33,443 bases of DNA, taken from positions 1-33,443 of the forward strand of contig CAZJFS010000035.1 of the NCBI GenBank assembly GCA_964545075.1, read 5' to 3'. Each line of letters starts with the position of its first letter. Within the stretch, counting starts at the first letter, position 1. The DNA is from DAOPXV01 sp035352535 (GTDB lineage Bacteria; Muiribacteriota; UBA9980). This document shows positions 15,486-25,800 of this stretch, one piece after another. The notes under the pieces are model-generated. The model searched no databases, was not told the origin of the DNA, and was given only the letters and a program-made list of their open reading frames with translations. A program made the translations under genes and the position numbers.

Positions 15486-17342
15486 ACTTTTTATTTTTTC
15501 GTAATTACCTTCGGAAGCCATCTCAAAAATTTTCTCGGATGTAAATACTGAAAGCCGAGTACTCTCAGCAATGAATTTTATATATTTATCGCTTATTTTA
15601 TTACCGGCTTCATCCGCCCTTATCCTCAGTGAATTCATCTCATTTCTGGCTGAATCAATAGTGTTTTTTATATTCTTGCGCCGGCTTTCTATGACGTTAT
15701 AAAAAATTTCGCCGCAGGTCGCGCCATATAAAGGTATCAGAAGCATATTTAAGAAACCGCAGAGAATTATGAAAAGAATGCTCGACTCAAGAAAGAGGGA
15801 AACTATTATTATAAAAAGGAAAACCATCATAAATATTACGCTTCCGGAAATTATTTTAATTATCGTAAAAAGACCGCTTTCACGCCAGCCGGCTTTTTGA
15901 TAATTGCTCATACCATCCTGGTCATCTGAATTTTTGTCTGACAAAAGGTAGAGATCCGGTTCGGGATAAGAGCTATTAAGTTTTTGAAGTTCTTCTTTCG
16001 CTATATTGTATCTGGCTTCGGCTTTTATCATAGGGTCCATAACCACTTTAATCTCTTCGCTATATTTAAACATTATCTTTTCGACGATGTCTTTTATCTC
16101 CGCGAATTTTTTATTTTTATCGGTCTCAACTATCATTTGTTGAAGTTCGTCTAAAGTCGATACTATCCTGGTTGTAAGATCAACCATTTCAAAATAGTTT
16201 TTGTTGGCAAACTGCTCGAGATATTTTTGATATATGTTTTCAAAGCCGCCAAGCTGGCCTGTAACCGGCAGATAAGCCTTTGAATTTCTAAGATATTCTA
16301 AAAGGCTCTCGGTTTTTTCAAAAAGTTTTTTTATGAACGATTCCGTTTCAGCGCTTAAATCTTTATAAAGATCCCCGATATGATCCAGAAACATATCAAA
16401 CGAGATATCATAAATCACTTGCAAAGCAAAGATTTTTTCGAGTTTTATAAGATCCTTCAATATGACTTTAGCCTGATTGAAGATTTCAGACTGGTCGGTT
16501 ATGTGCGACATGCACTGCGCAAGGGCATATCTTGAAAACGCGTAACCGGTATCAAGGTTATACGCCTGAACTATCGCCTGATAAGCTTCGCTGAAAAGTT
16601 CCTTGTTTCTTTGATGTTGAGCGCGCAATCTGAGCATAAGGCCTAAAAAGATCATGCTGTGTATGAAAACCTGTGAAGATCGATTATAAGCATTTTTACT
16701 GGCCTTTCTAAACCAGAACATGGCGTTGTTATAATCAGCTTTCTCGAAAAAAAAGAGCAACGCCATCTGATAATGAACCGTGAAATCCAGGGGATTTTTA
16801 GATTCGGCTTCCATGAATTCCTGAATAGCTTCATCTATCTGCTTATTCTTATATTCCTCTTCGGCCTTTCTTCTATTTTTTTTCGACTGGGTAATGTTGG
16901 CGTCTTCATAAGTCTGGGTTGAACGGTATTTTTTCAATTCCTCGGTTTCACATTCGAGCCAGAAAACAGGTTCCGCAAAAGCATAATTCGATATCGCGAA
17001 AATATTATAAAGGCTTTTTGAAACCTTAGATTTAAAGGTTAAAAGTTCGGCCTCAATAAGTTCGGGTCGGGTTATAATGGGTATGTATTCGCGCCTTTTT
17101 TCATAGTAGAATTTGCGTATATCAATTTCGGAAGGCCCGTCAGTCGGCGTTGCCGCAACGGGTTTTTCCGTGGAAACGGGAGCCGGCGGGGGCGCTTCGC
17201 AAGGCATTTGAGCTATTACGAGCGGGATCGCATTAAATATCGCAAGAGAAAAGTTATCATTTCTTACAGAAGAAATAACGATATTTCTAAGTTCCCTTAT
17301 TTTTCTGTATTCAAGTGAGTCTTCAAGCCTGAATTCCGCCAT
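15477..17342 (-). CDS. TPR/coiled-coil protein with two C-terminal TM helices, paralogue 2
   Basis: 621 aa. It shares every block with its neighbours: EFRLEDSLEYRKIRELR at the N-terminus, SNYAFAE and KKYR, a TPR-like stretch with DYNNAMFWFRKA and SEAYQAIVQAYNLD, a coiled coil, two TM helices (about 495-520 and 523-545), PLYGATCGEIFY and the closing KYIKFIAESTRLSVFTSEKIFEM. Its distinct feature is a Pro/Ala-rich insert near residues 48-70 (CEAPPPAPVSTEKPVAATPT). AGAGGA lies 6 nt before the ATG. It is 59 nt downstream of paralogue 3, so the two are probably one transcript. No catalytic motif is visible and the function is unknown. Confidence 0.8.
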   Translation of the reverse strand: MAEFRLEDSLEYRKIRELRNIVISSVRNDNFSLAIFNAIPLVIAQMPCEAPPPAPVSTEKPVAATPTDGPSEIDIRKFYYEKRREYIPIITRPELIEAELLTFKSKVSKSLYNIFAISNYAFAEPVFWLECETEELKKYRSTQTYEDANITQSKKNRRKAEEEYKNKQIDEAIQEFMEAESKNPLDFTVHYQMALLFFFEKADYNNAMFWFRKASKNAYNRSSQVFIHSMIFLGLMLRLRAQHQRNKELFSEAYQAIVQAYNLDTGYAFSRYALAQCMSHITDQSEIFNQAKVILKDLIKLEKIFALQVIYDISFDMFLDHIGDLYKDLSAETESFIKKLFEKTESLLEYLRNSKAYLPVTGQLGGFENIYQKYLEQFANKNYFEMVDLTTRIVSTLDELQQMIVETDKNKKFAEIKDIVEKIMFKYSEEIKVVMDPMIKAEARYNIAKEELQKLNSSYPEPDLYLLSDKNSDDQDGMSNYQKAGWRESGLFTIIKIISGSVIFMMVFLFIIIVSLFLESSILFIILCGFLNMLLIPLYGATCGEIFYNVIESRRKNIKNTIDSARNEMNSLRIRADEAGNKISDKYIKFIAESTRLSVFTSEKIFEMASEGNYEKIKSLI

Positions 17343-17401
17343 TAAAATCCTCTTGCTGCATCAAACTTCTGCGAATGGTAGTGTATATAAGTTTTCATTA
17401 A

Positions 17402-19240
17402 TCAAGGCATAAGGGCTCTTAACTTATCGAAATTGCCTTCAATTCCCATATCCAGCATCTGCCCCGCGGTAAATGCAGATACCTTAGCCTTGCTGGATAT
17501 TATCGCCGAATACTTTTCGCGGAGCGCCTTGTCTATTTCAGTGATCTTTGTTTTGTTTATTAAAAGGGTTTTTTCGAGTTTTATTAGATTATGCTGTATG
17601 GTCTTGCGCTTATTTTCAATTATGACATAATAAATTTCGGCAATTATGCCGCCATACATGGGAATGCATAAAAGGTTGAGCCCGCCAAGCGCGAGCGGAA
17701 CCCAATTAATCTCCTGATATACGACGAGGAAAGTAACCAATATTATAGCGAGCATTAGGGTTGAAGACGAACAGCCGGTGATTATTTTAATAAAAGCGAA
17801 AGTTTTACCGTCGTGCCAGCCGGGTTTGGCTGGAACGTATTCAAATTCATCCTCGGAAGAGAGCAAAGGCGAATTTTTCGCTTTTTTAATTGTTTTTTCA
17901 GCTTCAGCGACAGGATAGTTCTTATTAATTTCAGCGAGACGCTGTTTCTGAATAAGGTAGTTTTCCTCGAATTTTATGAATTGACGCATAACTTCCTTAT
18001 ATTCTTCGTTATACATCACCGTAGTGCTTTCAACGGCGTCGCGCATTTCAAAATAAGCCCGGTTCTTGGTAACTTCCTGCAAAAATTCCTGTATGTTGCT
18101 TAAAAGTTTTAATGCCCTGTCTCCCGCAATTACCGCGTCAAAGTAATTTTTATGACTGTACTGTCCGGTTATTTCATCAAGTTCAGCTCGCAGCGTCGTC
18201 ATCTTCGAAGGCACGCTCATAAATTTAGTGGCCTGTGAAAGTTCGGCCATTTTTTCATCGACCTTTCTGAACGATTCAGACGCCGACTCTATAGCTTCCG
18301 ACGTCAGCGCGGAGCAAAGGTTTGCCAGTTCAGGAAGGAATGCGTCAAAAGCCCTGTCATATATAAGCTGGAATAAAAGAAATCTCTCTTTTTTTATAAG
18401 TTCTTTAGTAAGTGAAACGGTTTCTTTCGACGACGCGGAATTCGATGTAATTATACAATTGCACTGCACCAGAGCATAAATTGAAAAAATATAAGTCGGA
18501 TCGGCATTGTAGGCTTGAACGAGAGCCTGATACGACTCGCCGTAAAGATCGGTATTTTTGGTACACTGCGCCATAAGTCTCAGCATAAGACCGATGAAGG
18601 CCATGCTGTGTATGAAAACATGTTTCGATTTATTTGAAGAATATTTCGAGGCCTTGTTAAAAAATTCCATTGCGCCAACGTAATCGGCGAGTTCAAAAAA
18701 ATGAATGAGCGCAAGCTGGTAATGAACGGTAAAATCAAAAGGATTTTTTGCGTCGGCCTCTTTAAAAGATTTTATCGCTTCATCGATAGTCCCCGAGCGG
18801 TAAAATTCTTCGCCGCGCCTTCTGATAGTTCTCGCGAGCCTTACTTGCGGATCTTCATTAGCGGGACCGGCACGGTATTTTTTCAGCTCGGGGCTTTCAC
18901 ATTCAAGCCAGAATATATATTCGGCAAAAGAGTAATTTGCTACGGCGGACGCGCGTGAAGGAGATTTCGTAACCGACGAGTTGAATTCGGTAATTATAGT
19001 TTCAAGATAATCGGGACGGATTATCTGGCCGAATATCTCGTTTCGTTTAGGCATCAGATCACGTCCGGCGCTGTCAACATTTGGAAATGTTTCAGTCTGC
19101 AGCTGCTTGATAAGAGTAGAAACGGCGGTACAAATACCCGGAAAAAAATTCCCGGTGCGATTGACCAGAGAAGATATCTGTCTTCTTCTGTCTCTAATCT
19201 GATGATATTCAGTTGAATCTTCTAACTTAAAGTTGGCCAT
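17402..19240 (-). CDS. TPR/coiled-coil protein with two C-terminal TM helices, paralogue 3
   Basis: 612 aa, first gene of the tandem trio in transcription order. It carries NFKLEDSTEYHQIRDRRR at the N-terminus, ANYSFAE and KKYR, the TPR-like pair with DYVGAMEFFNKA and GESYQALVQAYNAD, a coiled coil, two TM helices (about 490-512 and 517-537), PMYGGIIAEIYY and the terminal KVSAFTAGQMLDMGIEGNFDKLR. By eye it is about equally distant from the other two, so the duplications look old rather than recent. The ribosome-binding site is weak. The 114 nt upstream, to the secG terminator, has AT-rich sequence but no clear promoter hexamers. Function unknown; a membrane-tethered scaffold is the best guess. 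Confidence 0.8.
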   Translation of the reverse strand: MANFKLEDSTEYHQIRDRRRQISSLVNRTGNFFPGICTAVSTLIKQLQTETFPNVDSAGRDLMPKRNEIFGQIIRPDYLETIITEFNSSVTKSPSRASAVANYSFAEYIFWLECESPELKKYRAGPANEDPQVRLARTIRRRGEEFYRSGTIDEAIKSFKEADAKNPFDFTVHYQLALIHFFELADYVGAMEFFNKASKYSSNKSKHVFIHSMAFIGLMLRLMAQCTKNTDLYGESYQALVQAYNADPTYIFSIYALVQCNCIITSNSASSKETVSLTKELIKKERFLLFQLIYDRAFDAFLPELANLCSALTSEAIESASESFRKVDEKMAELSQATKFMSVPSKMTTLRAELDEITGQYSHKNYFDAVIAGDRALKLLSNIQEFLQEVTKNRAYFEMRDAVESTTVMYNEEYKEVMRQFIKFEENYLIQKQRLAEINKNYPVAEAEKTIKKAKNSPLLSSEDEFEYVPAKPGWHDGKTFAFIKIITGCSSSTLMLAIILVTFLVVYQEINWVPLALGGLNLLCIPMYGGIIAEIYYVIIENKRKTIQHNLIKLEKTLLINKTKITEIDKALREKYSAIISSKAKVSAFTAGQMLDMGIEGNFDKLRALMP

Positions 19241-19354
19241 TTTTTTACCGTTTCATAAAAATTAATAGTGCAAGAGCAGACCCGCTATCCGTCAGTCACT
19301 ATATTATTATCGGGAACCTTATGATTAAAATAATATATTTATTTTATTAATAAC

Positions 19355-19402
19355 GTAAAAAAAATAAAAGGCGTACAATTTAATATAAAATCGTACGCCC
19401 CT
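19355..19402 (-). terminator. Rho-independent terminator after secG
   Basis: GGCGTAC (19370-19376) pairs with GTACGCC (19393-19399) around a 16-nt AT-rich loop. On the minus strand the stem is followed by TTTTATTTTTTTTA. It lies about 45 nt after the secG stop. Confidence 0.85.
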
Positions 19403-19444
19403 TATGATAATAAAATTTTAAAAAACCTTTTTTAATCAAGATAA

Positions 19445-19756
19445 CTAATCCACTGCCGGAACATGATCCGCCGCGTTTCCGCCGCCCGGAATAGATTGTC
19501 TGACCTCGGATCCACCCTGCGAAGGCTGAGTTATGACGAGGCAAAGACCAAGAGATGTGAGCATGAATAATATCGCAAGCGTCGTAGTTATTTTGCCTAT
19601 GAAATCGATACCACCGGTCGAACCGAATATAGTCTGCGAAGCGCCGCCACCAAAAGCACCGGAAAGACCGGAACCCTTATCGGCCTGCATTAAGACTACT
19701 ACTATCAATCCAACGGTTATTATGAAATGAAGAAAATAAAGCAGATTAACAAGCAT
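19445..19756 (-). CDS. secG: Preprotein translocase subunit SecG
   Basis: 103 aa. SecG is the small accessory subunit of the SecYEG inner-membrane channel and aids SecA-driven export. Two TM helices are present (about 4-23, LLYFLHFIITVGLIVVVLMQ, and about 52-76). Between them lies the diagnostic loop QADKGSGLSGAFGGGASQTIFGSTGGIDFIGKIT, which matches the family's conserved centre. The Gly/Pro/Ser tail and length are normal for the family. AAGGAG lies about 10 nt upstream of the ATG. The gene is monocistronic, with its own promoter and terminator. Confidence 0.97.
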   Translation of the reverse strand: MLVNLLYFLHFIITVGLIVVVLMQADKGSGLSGAFGGGASQTIFGSTGGIDFIGKITTTLAILFMLTSLGLCLVITQPSQGGSEVRQSIPGGGNAADHVPAVD

Positions 19757-19833
19757 AGTATTGAACTCTCCTTACTAAGTTTTATGTTTAAATTTTTAAT
19801 GTCATGAATCTAATCGTTATAATTTGCTTTTTA

Positions 19834-19862
19834 ATTATACCAGAATAAAAAAGATTTTTCAA
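19834..19862 (-). promoter_or_regulatory. secG promoter
   Basis: On the minus strand TTGAAA (19857-19862) and TATAAT (19834-19839) are exactly 17 nt apart, giving a leader of about 70 nt before the secG ATG. It stands back to back with the promoter of the secreted TPR gene, the two -35 boxes being 24 bp apart. Confidence 0.75.
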
Positions 19863-19886
19863 GAAAAAAATTAAAATCTTTAAAAG

Positions 19887-19918
19887 TTGACAGTTGGAAT
19901 AACTTTTGATAATATAAT
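19887..19918 (+). promoter_or_regulatory. Promoter of the secreted-TPR operon
   Basis: TTGACA at 19887-19892 is an exact -35. The -10 is ambiguous: TAATAT at 19910-19915 gives a 17-nt spacer, and TATAAT at 19913-19918 gives 20. The start of transcription would lie about 35-45 nt upstream of the favoured ATG. Confidence 0.65.
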
Positions 19919-19960
19919 ATAAATTTTATATTAATGATAAAAAATGGTGAACTTTTAAAT

Positions 19961-21355
19961 ATGTTATTAAAATCTTCCAATTTAGTCAGGCCGTTAACAA
20001 GCTTCATCGCAATATTTTTCATTCAACTCATGTTATTTTCAGCTTCCGCGGCGTCAAACGCCAGACAACCCATAATCGAAGAACCCGCCGCAGCTTCAAC
20101 CCCGGTTTCTGATTTCATAGCCTACGAAAACCAGGCCGAGGGTTTTAAAATGCTTTATCATAAGCACTTTAAGCCATCCAATAATTATGGAGGCGTGATC
20201 GCCTTTGTCAACAAAAATAATAAAGGGTTAAGATTAATTCCGATGATCATAGTATCTAAATATTTTACGCCCTCCAGTCAGAGCTTTATGGAGCAGGTCA
20301 ATATCATGGAAAAAAAGAGCGAAACGAATACCTATTACAAACTAATATCGGTTTATAAACCGGGCCCGGAAAGAGCTATTTTAACGCGAAAATTCGTCGA
20401 CAACAACATACGTGAAAATATATACGAGGTTTCACTTTACGAAAGATATGCCGATACTTTGTTTGAAGTTTCTTATCAGCTTCCGGCCTACCTGGCAAAT
20501 TCCGAATTCGCCTCACGTTTTTTTAAAAGCTTGGAAAGCTTTAAATGCGGCTCCGAAAAAATATTTCAACCGGAAATTAACGCCGGCTCTCCGGCGCTTG
20601 AAACTTCCGAGAACCTTATAAAGGTCACCGGTCTTGTTTCAGAAGGCCGTTTCCTGGAAGCGCTCTCCATTTTAAAGCCCCTTCAGAAAGTTCATCCTGA
20701 AAACCACGAATTATACATGCTGATCGGCAAATGTCATATCGGACTAAAAGATTATTCCCGCGCCTCGGCCTGCTATAAATCGCTCACATCCTCGCGACCG
20801 CAAAATTTAGAGATGCGTAATCTGTATGTCGATGCGCTGATACTAGAAAAAAATTATAAACAGGCGCTTGCGGAATGTAAAAAAGCGCTTGATCTGGTGG
20901 GCTCGGCGCACGATATGGCCTCGGCTTACCTAAATCTGGGAAATATTTTTTTCAACATGAAAAAATATGAGGAATCGCTTAACTCCTATACCGAAGGAAT
21001 TTCAAAATTCCCTTCTAACGCTAAGCTCTACAATAACGCCGCCACGGCCAGCATCAAGCTCAACGACATGGAATCGGCCAAAACATACTTAGAGCGTGCG
21101 ATATCTCTGGACCCTAAATATGTCATAGCCCATCTCGGAATGGCCAGGCTTTATCTCTCGGAAAAAAAATACCCGGAGGCGATTTTTCACTATACGGAAG
21201 CCCTCATTTCCGCTCCGGATTGCCTGGAAGCTTATGTCTCGCTGGCTGACATATACAAAAAAACGAATATGCCGGAAAAACTTGAAAAACTTTTATCCGA
21301 GCTTAAAACTCGCAATTCGTCACTATACGTCAAAGTGAAGGCTGAACTGAAGTGA
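19961..21355 (+). CDS. Exported TPR-repeat protein
   Basis: 464 aa from the ATG at 19961. An in-frame ATG at 19934 would add nine residues, but only the later start has a ribosome-binding site (GGTGA, 10 nt upstream) and yields a clean signal peptide (about 1-31, ending SASAAS). Residues about 45-195 form an alpha/beta domain resembling PsbP/DcrB-like folds (EGFKMLYHKHFKP, LTRKFVDNNIRENIYEVSLYERYADTLFEVSYQ). About 215-455 hold roughly seven TPR units, for example AYLNLGNIFFNMKKYEESLNSY and AHLGMARLYLSEKKYPEAIF. It acts outside the cytoplasm as a protein-interaction scaffold; partners are unknown. Its stop overlaps the start of the hydrolase-like gene (GTGA), indicating translational coupling. 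Confidence 0.85.
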   Translation: MLLKSSNLVRPLTSFIAIFFIQLMLFSASAASNARQPIIEEPAAASTPVSDFIAYENQAEGFKMLYHKHFKPSNNYGGVIAFVNKNNKGLRLIPMIIVSKYFTPSSQSFMEQVNIMEKKSETNTYYKLISVYKPGPERAILTRKFVDNNIRENIYEVSLYERYADTLFEVSYQLPAYLANSEFASRFFKSLESFKCGSEKIFQPEINAGSPALETSENLIKVTGLVSEGRFLEALSILKPLQKVHPENHELYMLIGKCHIGLKDYSRASACYKSLTSSRPQNLEMRNLYVDALILEKNYKQALAECKKALDLVGSAHDMASAYLNLGNIFFNMKKYEESLNSYTEGISKFPSNAKLYNNAATASIKLNDMESAKTYLERAISLDPKYVIAHLGMARLYLSEKKYPEAIFHYTEALISAPDCLEAYVSLADIYKKTNMPEKLEKLLSELKTRNSSLYVKVKAELK

Positions 21356-22881
21356 AAACAAATTCTAATAGCACGATCACTCGCCGGGTTATAAATTCCG
21401 CGCTGATTATTTCACTCTTATTCTGCTTTCTACCGAATGCTCGCGCCTCGGAAACCGAGGATGAAGAAAGCATCTGGTTCGCCCGGAAATATGCCGAAAA
21501 TTTTGTTCAAAGCTATTTCCCTTCGAGCGCGGCTATGATGAAAATGGACATCTGGGGATTTTTTTACCTCTGGGGCGTCATCTCCTTTATCGACGAAAAT
21601 CTTCCGGAAGGTTTAGACGGGGCAAAATATGCCTCTCTTGTAAGAGACCTTCGCAAAGAAATAGAATTTTTGCAAAAAGACATGCTCTATCTTTTGAAAG
21701 AGGTCTGGGGAGTTAGAAAGATCGATCGCGCCGTTATAAATATCCAGATATTCAGTATTCTGGATAAATTGAAGGCCATAATATCCAATGTACAGCGTGT
21801 CCGCACGAACCTTATAAAACCGGCTTATTTTCTATTCAATAATTCATTAGACCACACGATATACATCAACAATTCTTTCGATTTTTCGGCGGGCCTGGAT
21901 TATCTGAACGCTAACAGCATCTGGAACTCCTGGCGGAGCCGACCTGAAATCACCATGGAAATTGAAGTGGCCAAAAAACTCGGCGTTAATACCGTTAAAA
22001 TCGGGGTTTTCCTTGACGACTGGATTTATAAAAACACCTCGAAAGTCAATGATATACGCGAAACTCTGCAACTTCTAAAAAGCCACGGCTTCAAGCTTTA
22101 TATAAATTTCCTCGGCGTCCGCGGATGGTACGGCGACGCCCTTTCATTCAAACCCAAATCCGGACGCGCATGCGGCTCCGTAAACTTTCTTACATGGCGT
22201 TATCACTGCGAGCAGGCAATCGCCGAAATAGTCAAGGAATTTCACCCGGAATATATCGGCGTAATAAAGGAGCCGCTCATCGATTTTCAGGAACAGCTCG
22301 ATGAAACCGTATCAGTCGAACTGTGGCTGGACTGCTTTAAAACCATCGCCGAAGAAACCGCGCGGTCTTCGCCGGCCACATGCGTGGTGCTCGAAAACAC
22401 CCTTTCAACGCCCCAGGATATTGAACTTTTTAAAAAGTTTCAGGAATTGAAACCGCGAAACGTGGCTTTCGGCGCGATCATATATTCGCTTAAAGACATC
22501 TTCTCGTACAATCAGCATTCAAAAAATATCAGAATAAAAAAGCGCACGATCGTTGCCGAATTCTGGGATTCTTCGGCTATTTATATCGACGAATACGCGG
22601 AAGAATTCATTTATCTCGTCTTCAGATGGGCGCTTAACAAAAAAATAAATTTTATAAACCTGTCTCATATAGTCAACCTCCACACTTACGATTTCAAAAA
22701 CACGCCGGCTTTTTACAGATATAAAAACATCATAACGATGGCATTTATGGAAGGCATATGTAAAAAAGGCGTAAGAGCTGAAGCTGACGGTATTTACGGA
22801 AACCTTTACGAAAGTTATGGGCAGATGCGGCTTAACTATAATTTTTCCGGTCGCGTCGTCTTAAGAGAGCGTTCTAACTAA
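21352..22881 (+). CDS. Exported glycoside-hydrolase-like (clan GH-A type) protein
   Basis: 509 aa, starting at a GTG whose last two bases form the TGA of the upstream gene; GAAGG lies about 10 nt before. Signal peptide about 1-33 (LLFCFLPNARA-SE). Residues about 40-160 are helical with no match. From about 180 to 480 a TIM-barrel pattern appears: KKLGVNTVKIGVF, LLKSHGFKLYINFLGV, YIGVIKEP, TCVVLENT, VAFGAIIYS, TIVAEFWDS, KINFINLSH. E307 in VIKEP fits the beta-4 acid/base (usually NEP), and E403 in IVAEFW fits the beta-7 nucleophile of clan GH-A. The Asn before the acid/base Glu is replaced by Lys, so activity is uncertain. Substrate unknown; cell-wall or extracellular polysaccharide is a reasonable inference. 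Its stop overlaps the next start (TAATG). Confidence 0.7.
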   Translation: MKTNSNSTITRRVINSALIISLLFCFLPNARASETEDEESIWFARKYAENFVQSYFPSSAAMMKMDIWGFFYLWGVISFIDENLPEGLDGAKYASLVRDLRKEIEFLQKDMLYLLKEVWGVRKIDRAVINIQIFSILDKLKAIISNVQRVRTNLIKPAYFLFNNSLDHTIYINNSFDFSAGLDYLNANSIWNSWRSRPEITMEIEVAKKLGVNTVKIGVFLDDWIYKNTSKVNDIRETLQLLKSHGFKLYINFLGVRGWYGDALSFKPKSGRACGSVNFLTWRYHCEQAIAEIVKEFHPEYIGVIKEPLIDFQEQLDETVSVELWLDCFKTIAEETARSSPATCVVLENTLSTPQDIELFKKFQELKPRNVAFGAIIYSLKDIFSYNQHSKNIRIKKRTIVAEFWDSSAIYIDEYAEEFIYLVFRWALNKKINFINLSHIVNLHTYDFKNTPAFYRYKNIITMAFMEGICKKGVRAEADGIYGNLYESYGQMRLNYNFSGRVVLRERSN

Positions 22882-25800
22882 TGGATTCTATATATTCGTT
22901 AACGGTGAGAATATTAGAAAAATTTTTTTCTAAAAATCAGGTCAGGGAAGATGTTTTATCCCTGGCTAACGCCCTTTCACGATCGGATTTTAAAAAAGGC
23001 GGCGAACTTTCAGCTAAACTCATTTATGAGAGCGGATTAGATATCAATGATGACGGTCCTTATGGTCATTTCAAATATGAAATGGAGTTCGCGTCGGGCA
23101 TATGCGAATATATGCAAAAAAACTACGAACAGGCCCGGCGATCTTTTATGGCGAGCCTTAAATATGAGCGCGCATATCCATACGCAAGCCTTTTTCTGGC
23201 AAGGATCGCCGAAGCCGAAGGCCGGAACGAAGAAGCCCTGTCATATATAGCGGGAGTCGAAAGATCGTTTGAGGCTTATTATTATTTCAGGATGGCGGCC
23301 TTGCGTCTGCGCCTCTCGATTCAGGACTATGACTCCGTATATTCTGGAACCAGGCGCCTTATTGCTGAATTTGAAGCGGCTGACGGCGAACTGAAACTAC
23401 TGCCGGCCGTTCAGTTCGTTTTTCTTGATTCAACGGTCTTAAACGACCTTTTTAAAAAATCGTTCACTTGCGCCGATTTTCTTTTCGACCTGCTTTATAT
23501 AGCGGCGGAAGCGGGTTTCAATCTTGAAAAATATGAAGCGGCCTTCGAATATTATAAGGAAGCGACATCCGCGTCTTCCTCCCAGGCCGTAAAAATCGAA
23601 TGCTATTACAAAATGGCTTCATGCAAAATAAGAGTCGCGGATCTGAAGACGGCTCAGAGCCTTCTTGAAAAGGTCGTCGAAACGGACAGCGTTTCATCCG
23701 GCGCGCTTAAGTATTATCAGGGCGCTCTTCTGGATCTGGCTAATATTTATGAATTTCACTTCGCCGATACGGATTCGGCGCTTAAAATACTCATGAAATA
23801 TCTTGAATCAGCCGGAGAAGATATAGACGCCGCGTGTCGCGCCGGCCGGATGCTTTTCGACGCCGGCCGTTTCAACGAAGCGTTATATTATCTGATAAAA
23901 GCCGATCACTCGGCAATGTCAAACGATGCGGAACTTTCACTGCTCATAGCCAGATGCTATTTCAACGCATCGATGTATGAGCGTTCTCTCGAAGCGGCCG
24001 AAAAGGCGCTTTCCGACATTAAAAGCCAGGGAATTTCAAGCATGGCGGATAACGGTTACGAATGCCGGACAAGGCTTCTGCTTATTAAAAATCTTCTTTT
24101 ACTCGAACGTCTTGAAAAAGCCTCGGAAGAAGCGACGAAACTTTCGGATGATAATATCGACTCTTCCATACGTTACGAGTGCATTAAAATAAAACGCTTT
24201 CTTGAGCAATATAAAATGAGCGCTATTTTCATAGTTATATCCGGATTCAATTGTGAAAACGCCGATATGAATTTCACCGCTACCGTTTTTCGTGGATTCC
24301 TGGAATCCGTTTCATATAATGAAAAAAACGCCGCCGGACTTAAAGAAAAATTGAAAGAGCGGATTGAAGGATGCATTATCTGGTTCTCGCGGGGAGCGCC
24401 GCCGGAACTCATCGTTGAAACTTACCGCGAATTTCCGGGAGTCGCGATCATCTGCGACGATCATCTTCCATGCCTGGACTCCGGCGTCTTCGGAATTTCG
24501 CTCAAGGAAAACCCTTTTAATTGCAAAAAAATGAGCGCTCTGATAGAATCCGCAGCCATAGTCGTTTCCATGTTTGCAACCATAAACATGGAAAGAATGC
24601 CGCAGCTCTTCGTTCCGGATCAGTTTGCAGCCGCCGGGATGCAAGCGCTTACAATACATAAGACCGGAATGCTTTTATTTTATAAAATGTTCGCCGCTTC
24701 CCGCCAGCAGTTCGAGCTTATTATTTCGTACTGCGGCGTAAGCCGCATTGAAAAAACCGTTCATGATGAAAGACGCGTAAAAAGCCTATGGCCATTTATC
24801 ATTAATTTTAAAAACATCGATATGTCTCAAATGACATCGCCCGGACGTGAGCATTACCTTGTTTATTCCTGCGACGACATTTTTATTTATAATTATTTCA
24901 GATGTTTCGCGCGGCGCATCGAAGAACGGGGAAACATACACATATTTGTTCCAACGTCAAAGATGGACCATTTGATCCAGATGACGGAATTTATTCTTAA
25001 AAAGCTCGAATATAAAAACATTGATATGCAATGCTACGAAGATATTTCAGACGCGCTCTGCATTAAGAAGGTAAATTCACTTCTAGCCTCCGATCTTTCA
25101 AATACCGAAAGTTCTTATAACGTCATTATGGCCGTCATTTTTATAGGAGCGGGCTTTGCGACCAAAAGCGAAATTTCTAAATTTCTAAATCCCGACCTTT
25201 GCGAAAAGATCGGATTCCTGAACTCGGATTGCGACTGTTTTAACTGTTCTGAACAGTCTTTTTGCAGAGCCGCCGCTTATATCGCTTCTTACACGGAAGA
25301 AACCCCGGACCGCAGAAAGGTCCGTTTTTCGCCATACTCCAATTATCACGTCATGACATCCGGGCAAAATGGCTCAAAAGCCTTTCCGGCCGGATCGACT
25401 TTCATATTCTGCGATCTTCCTGCTTTTTATGACCACTCTTCTAATTTTTTCAGAAAAGCCATAGACATCGACGCACTGATTGAATTTCTGTGGAAATATG
25501 CGTCGGAAACCTCGGAACCGGTCAGCGGAGCCTGCCGCGCAATATTAAACGCCATCTCGGATTTTTTAAATTGCGTTCCGGAAGGAATTTTGTCCTACTT
25601 CAACGAAGAACTTTTCCGAAAACTATATTTTAACGCTTCGCCTTTTTTAAATGAGATCTCAGCCTCCGGGAAAAACATTTCACCGGAATTCACTAAATTC
25701 GCCGGCGCCTGCATTGAATACAAGGAAAACAGTTCCGCCGCCGGGTTCGACTCTTTCATTTCAAGCGTCGGCGGACGCCGCGAGATTTTGATAAGATATG

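Noticed and set aside
19934..19960. Earlier ATG for the exported TPR protein
   Set aside because: No ribosome-binding site before 19934; GGTGA precedes the ATG at 19961, which also gives a normal signal peptide length.
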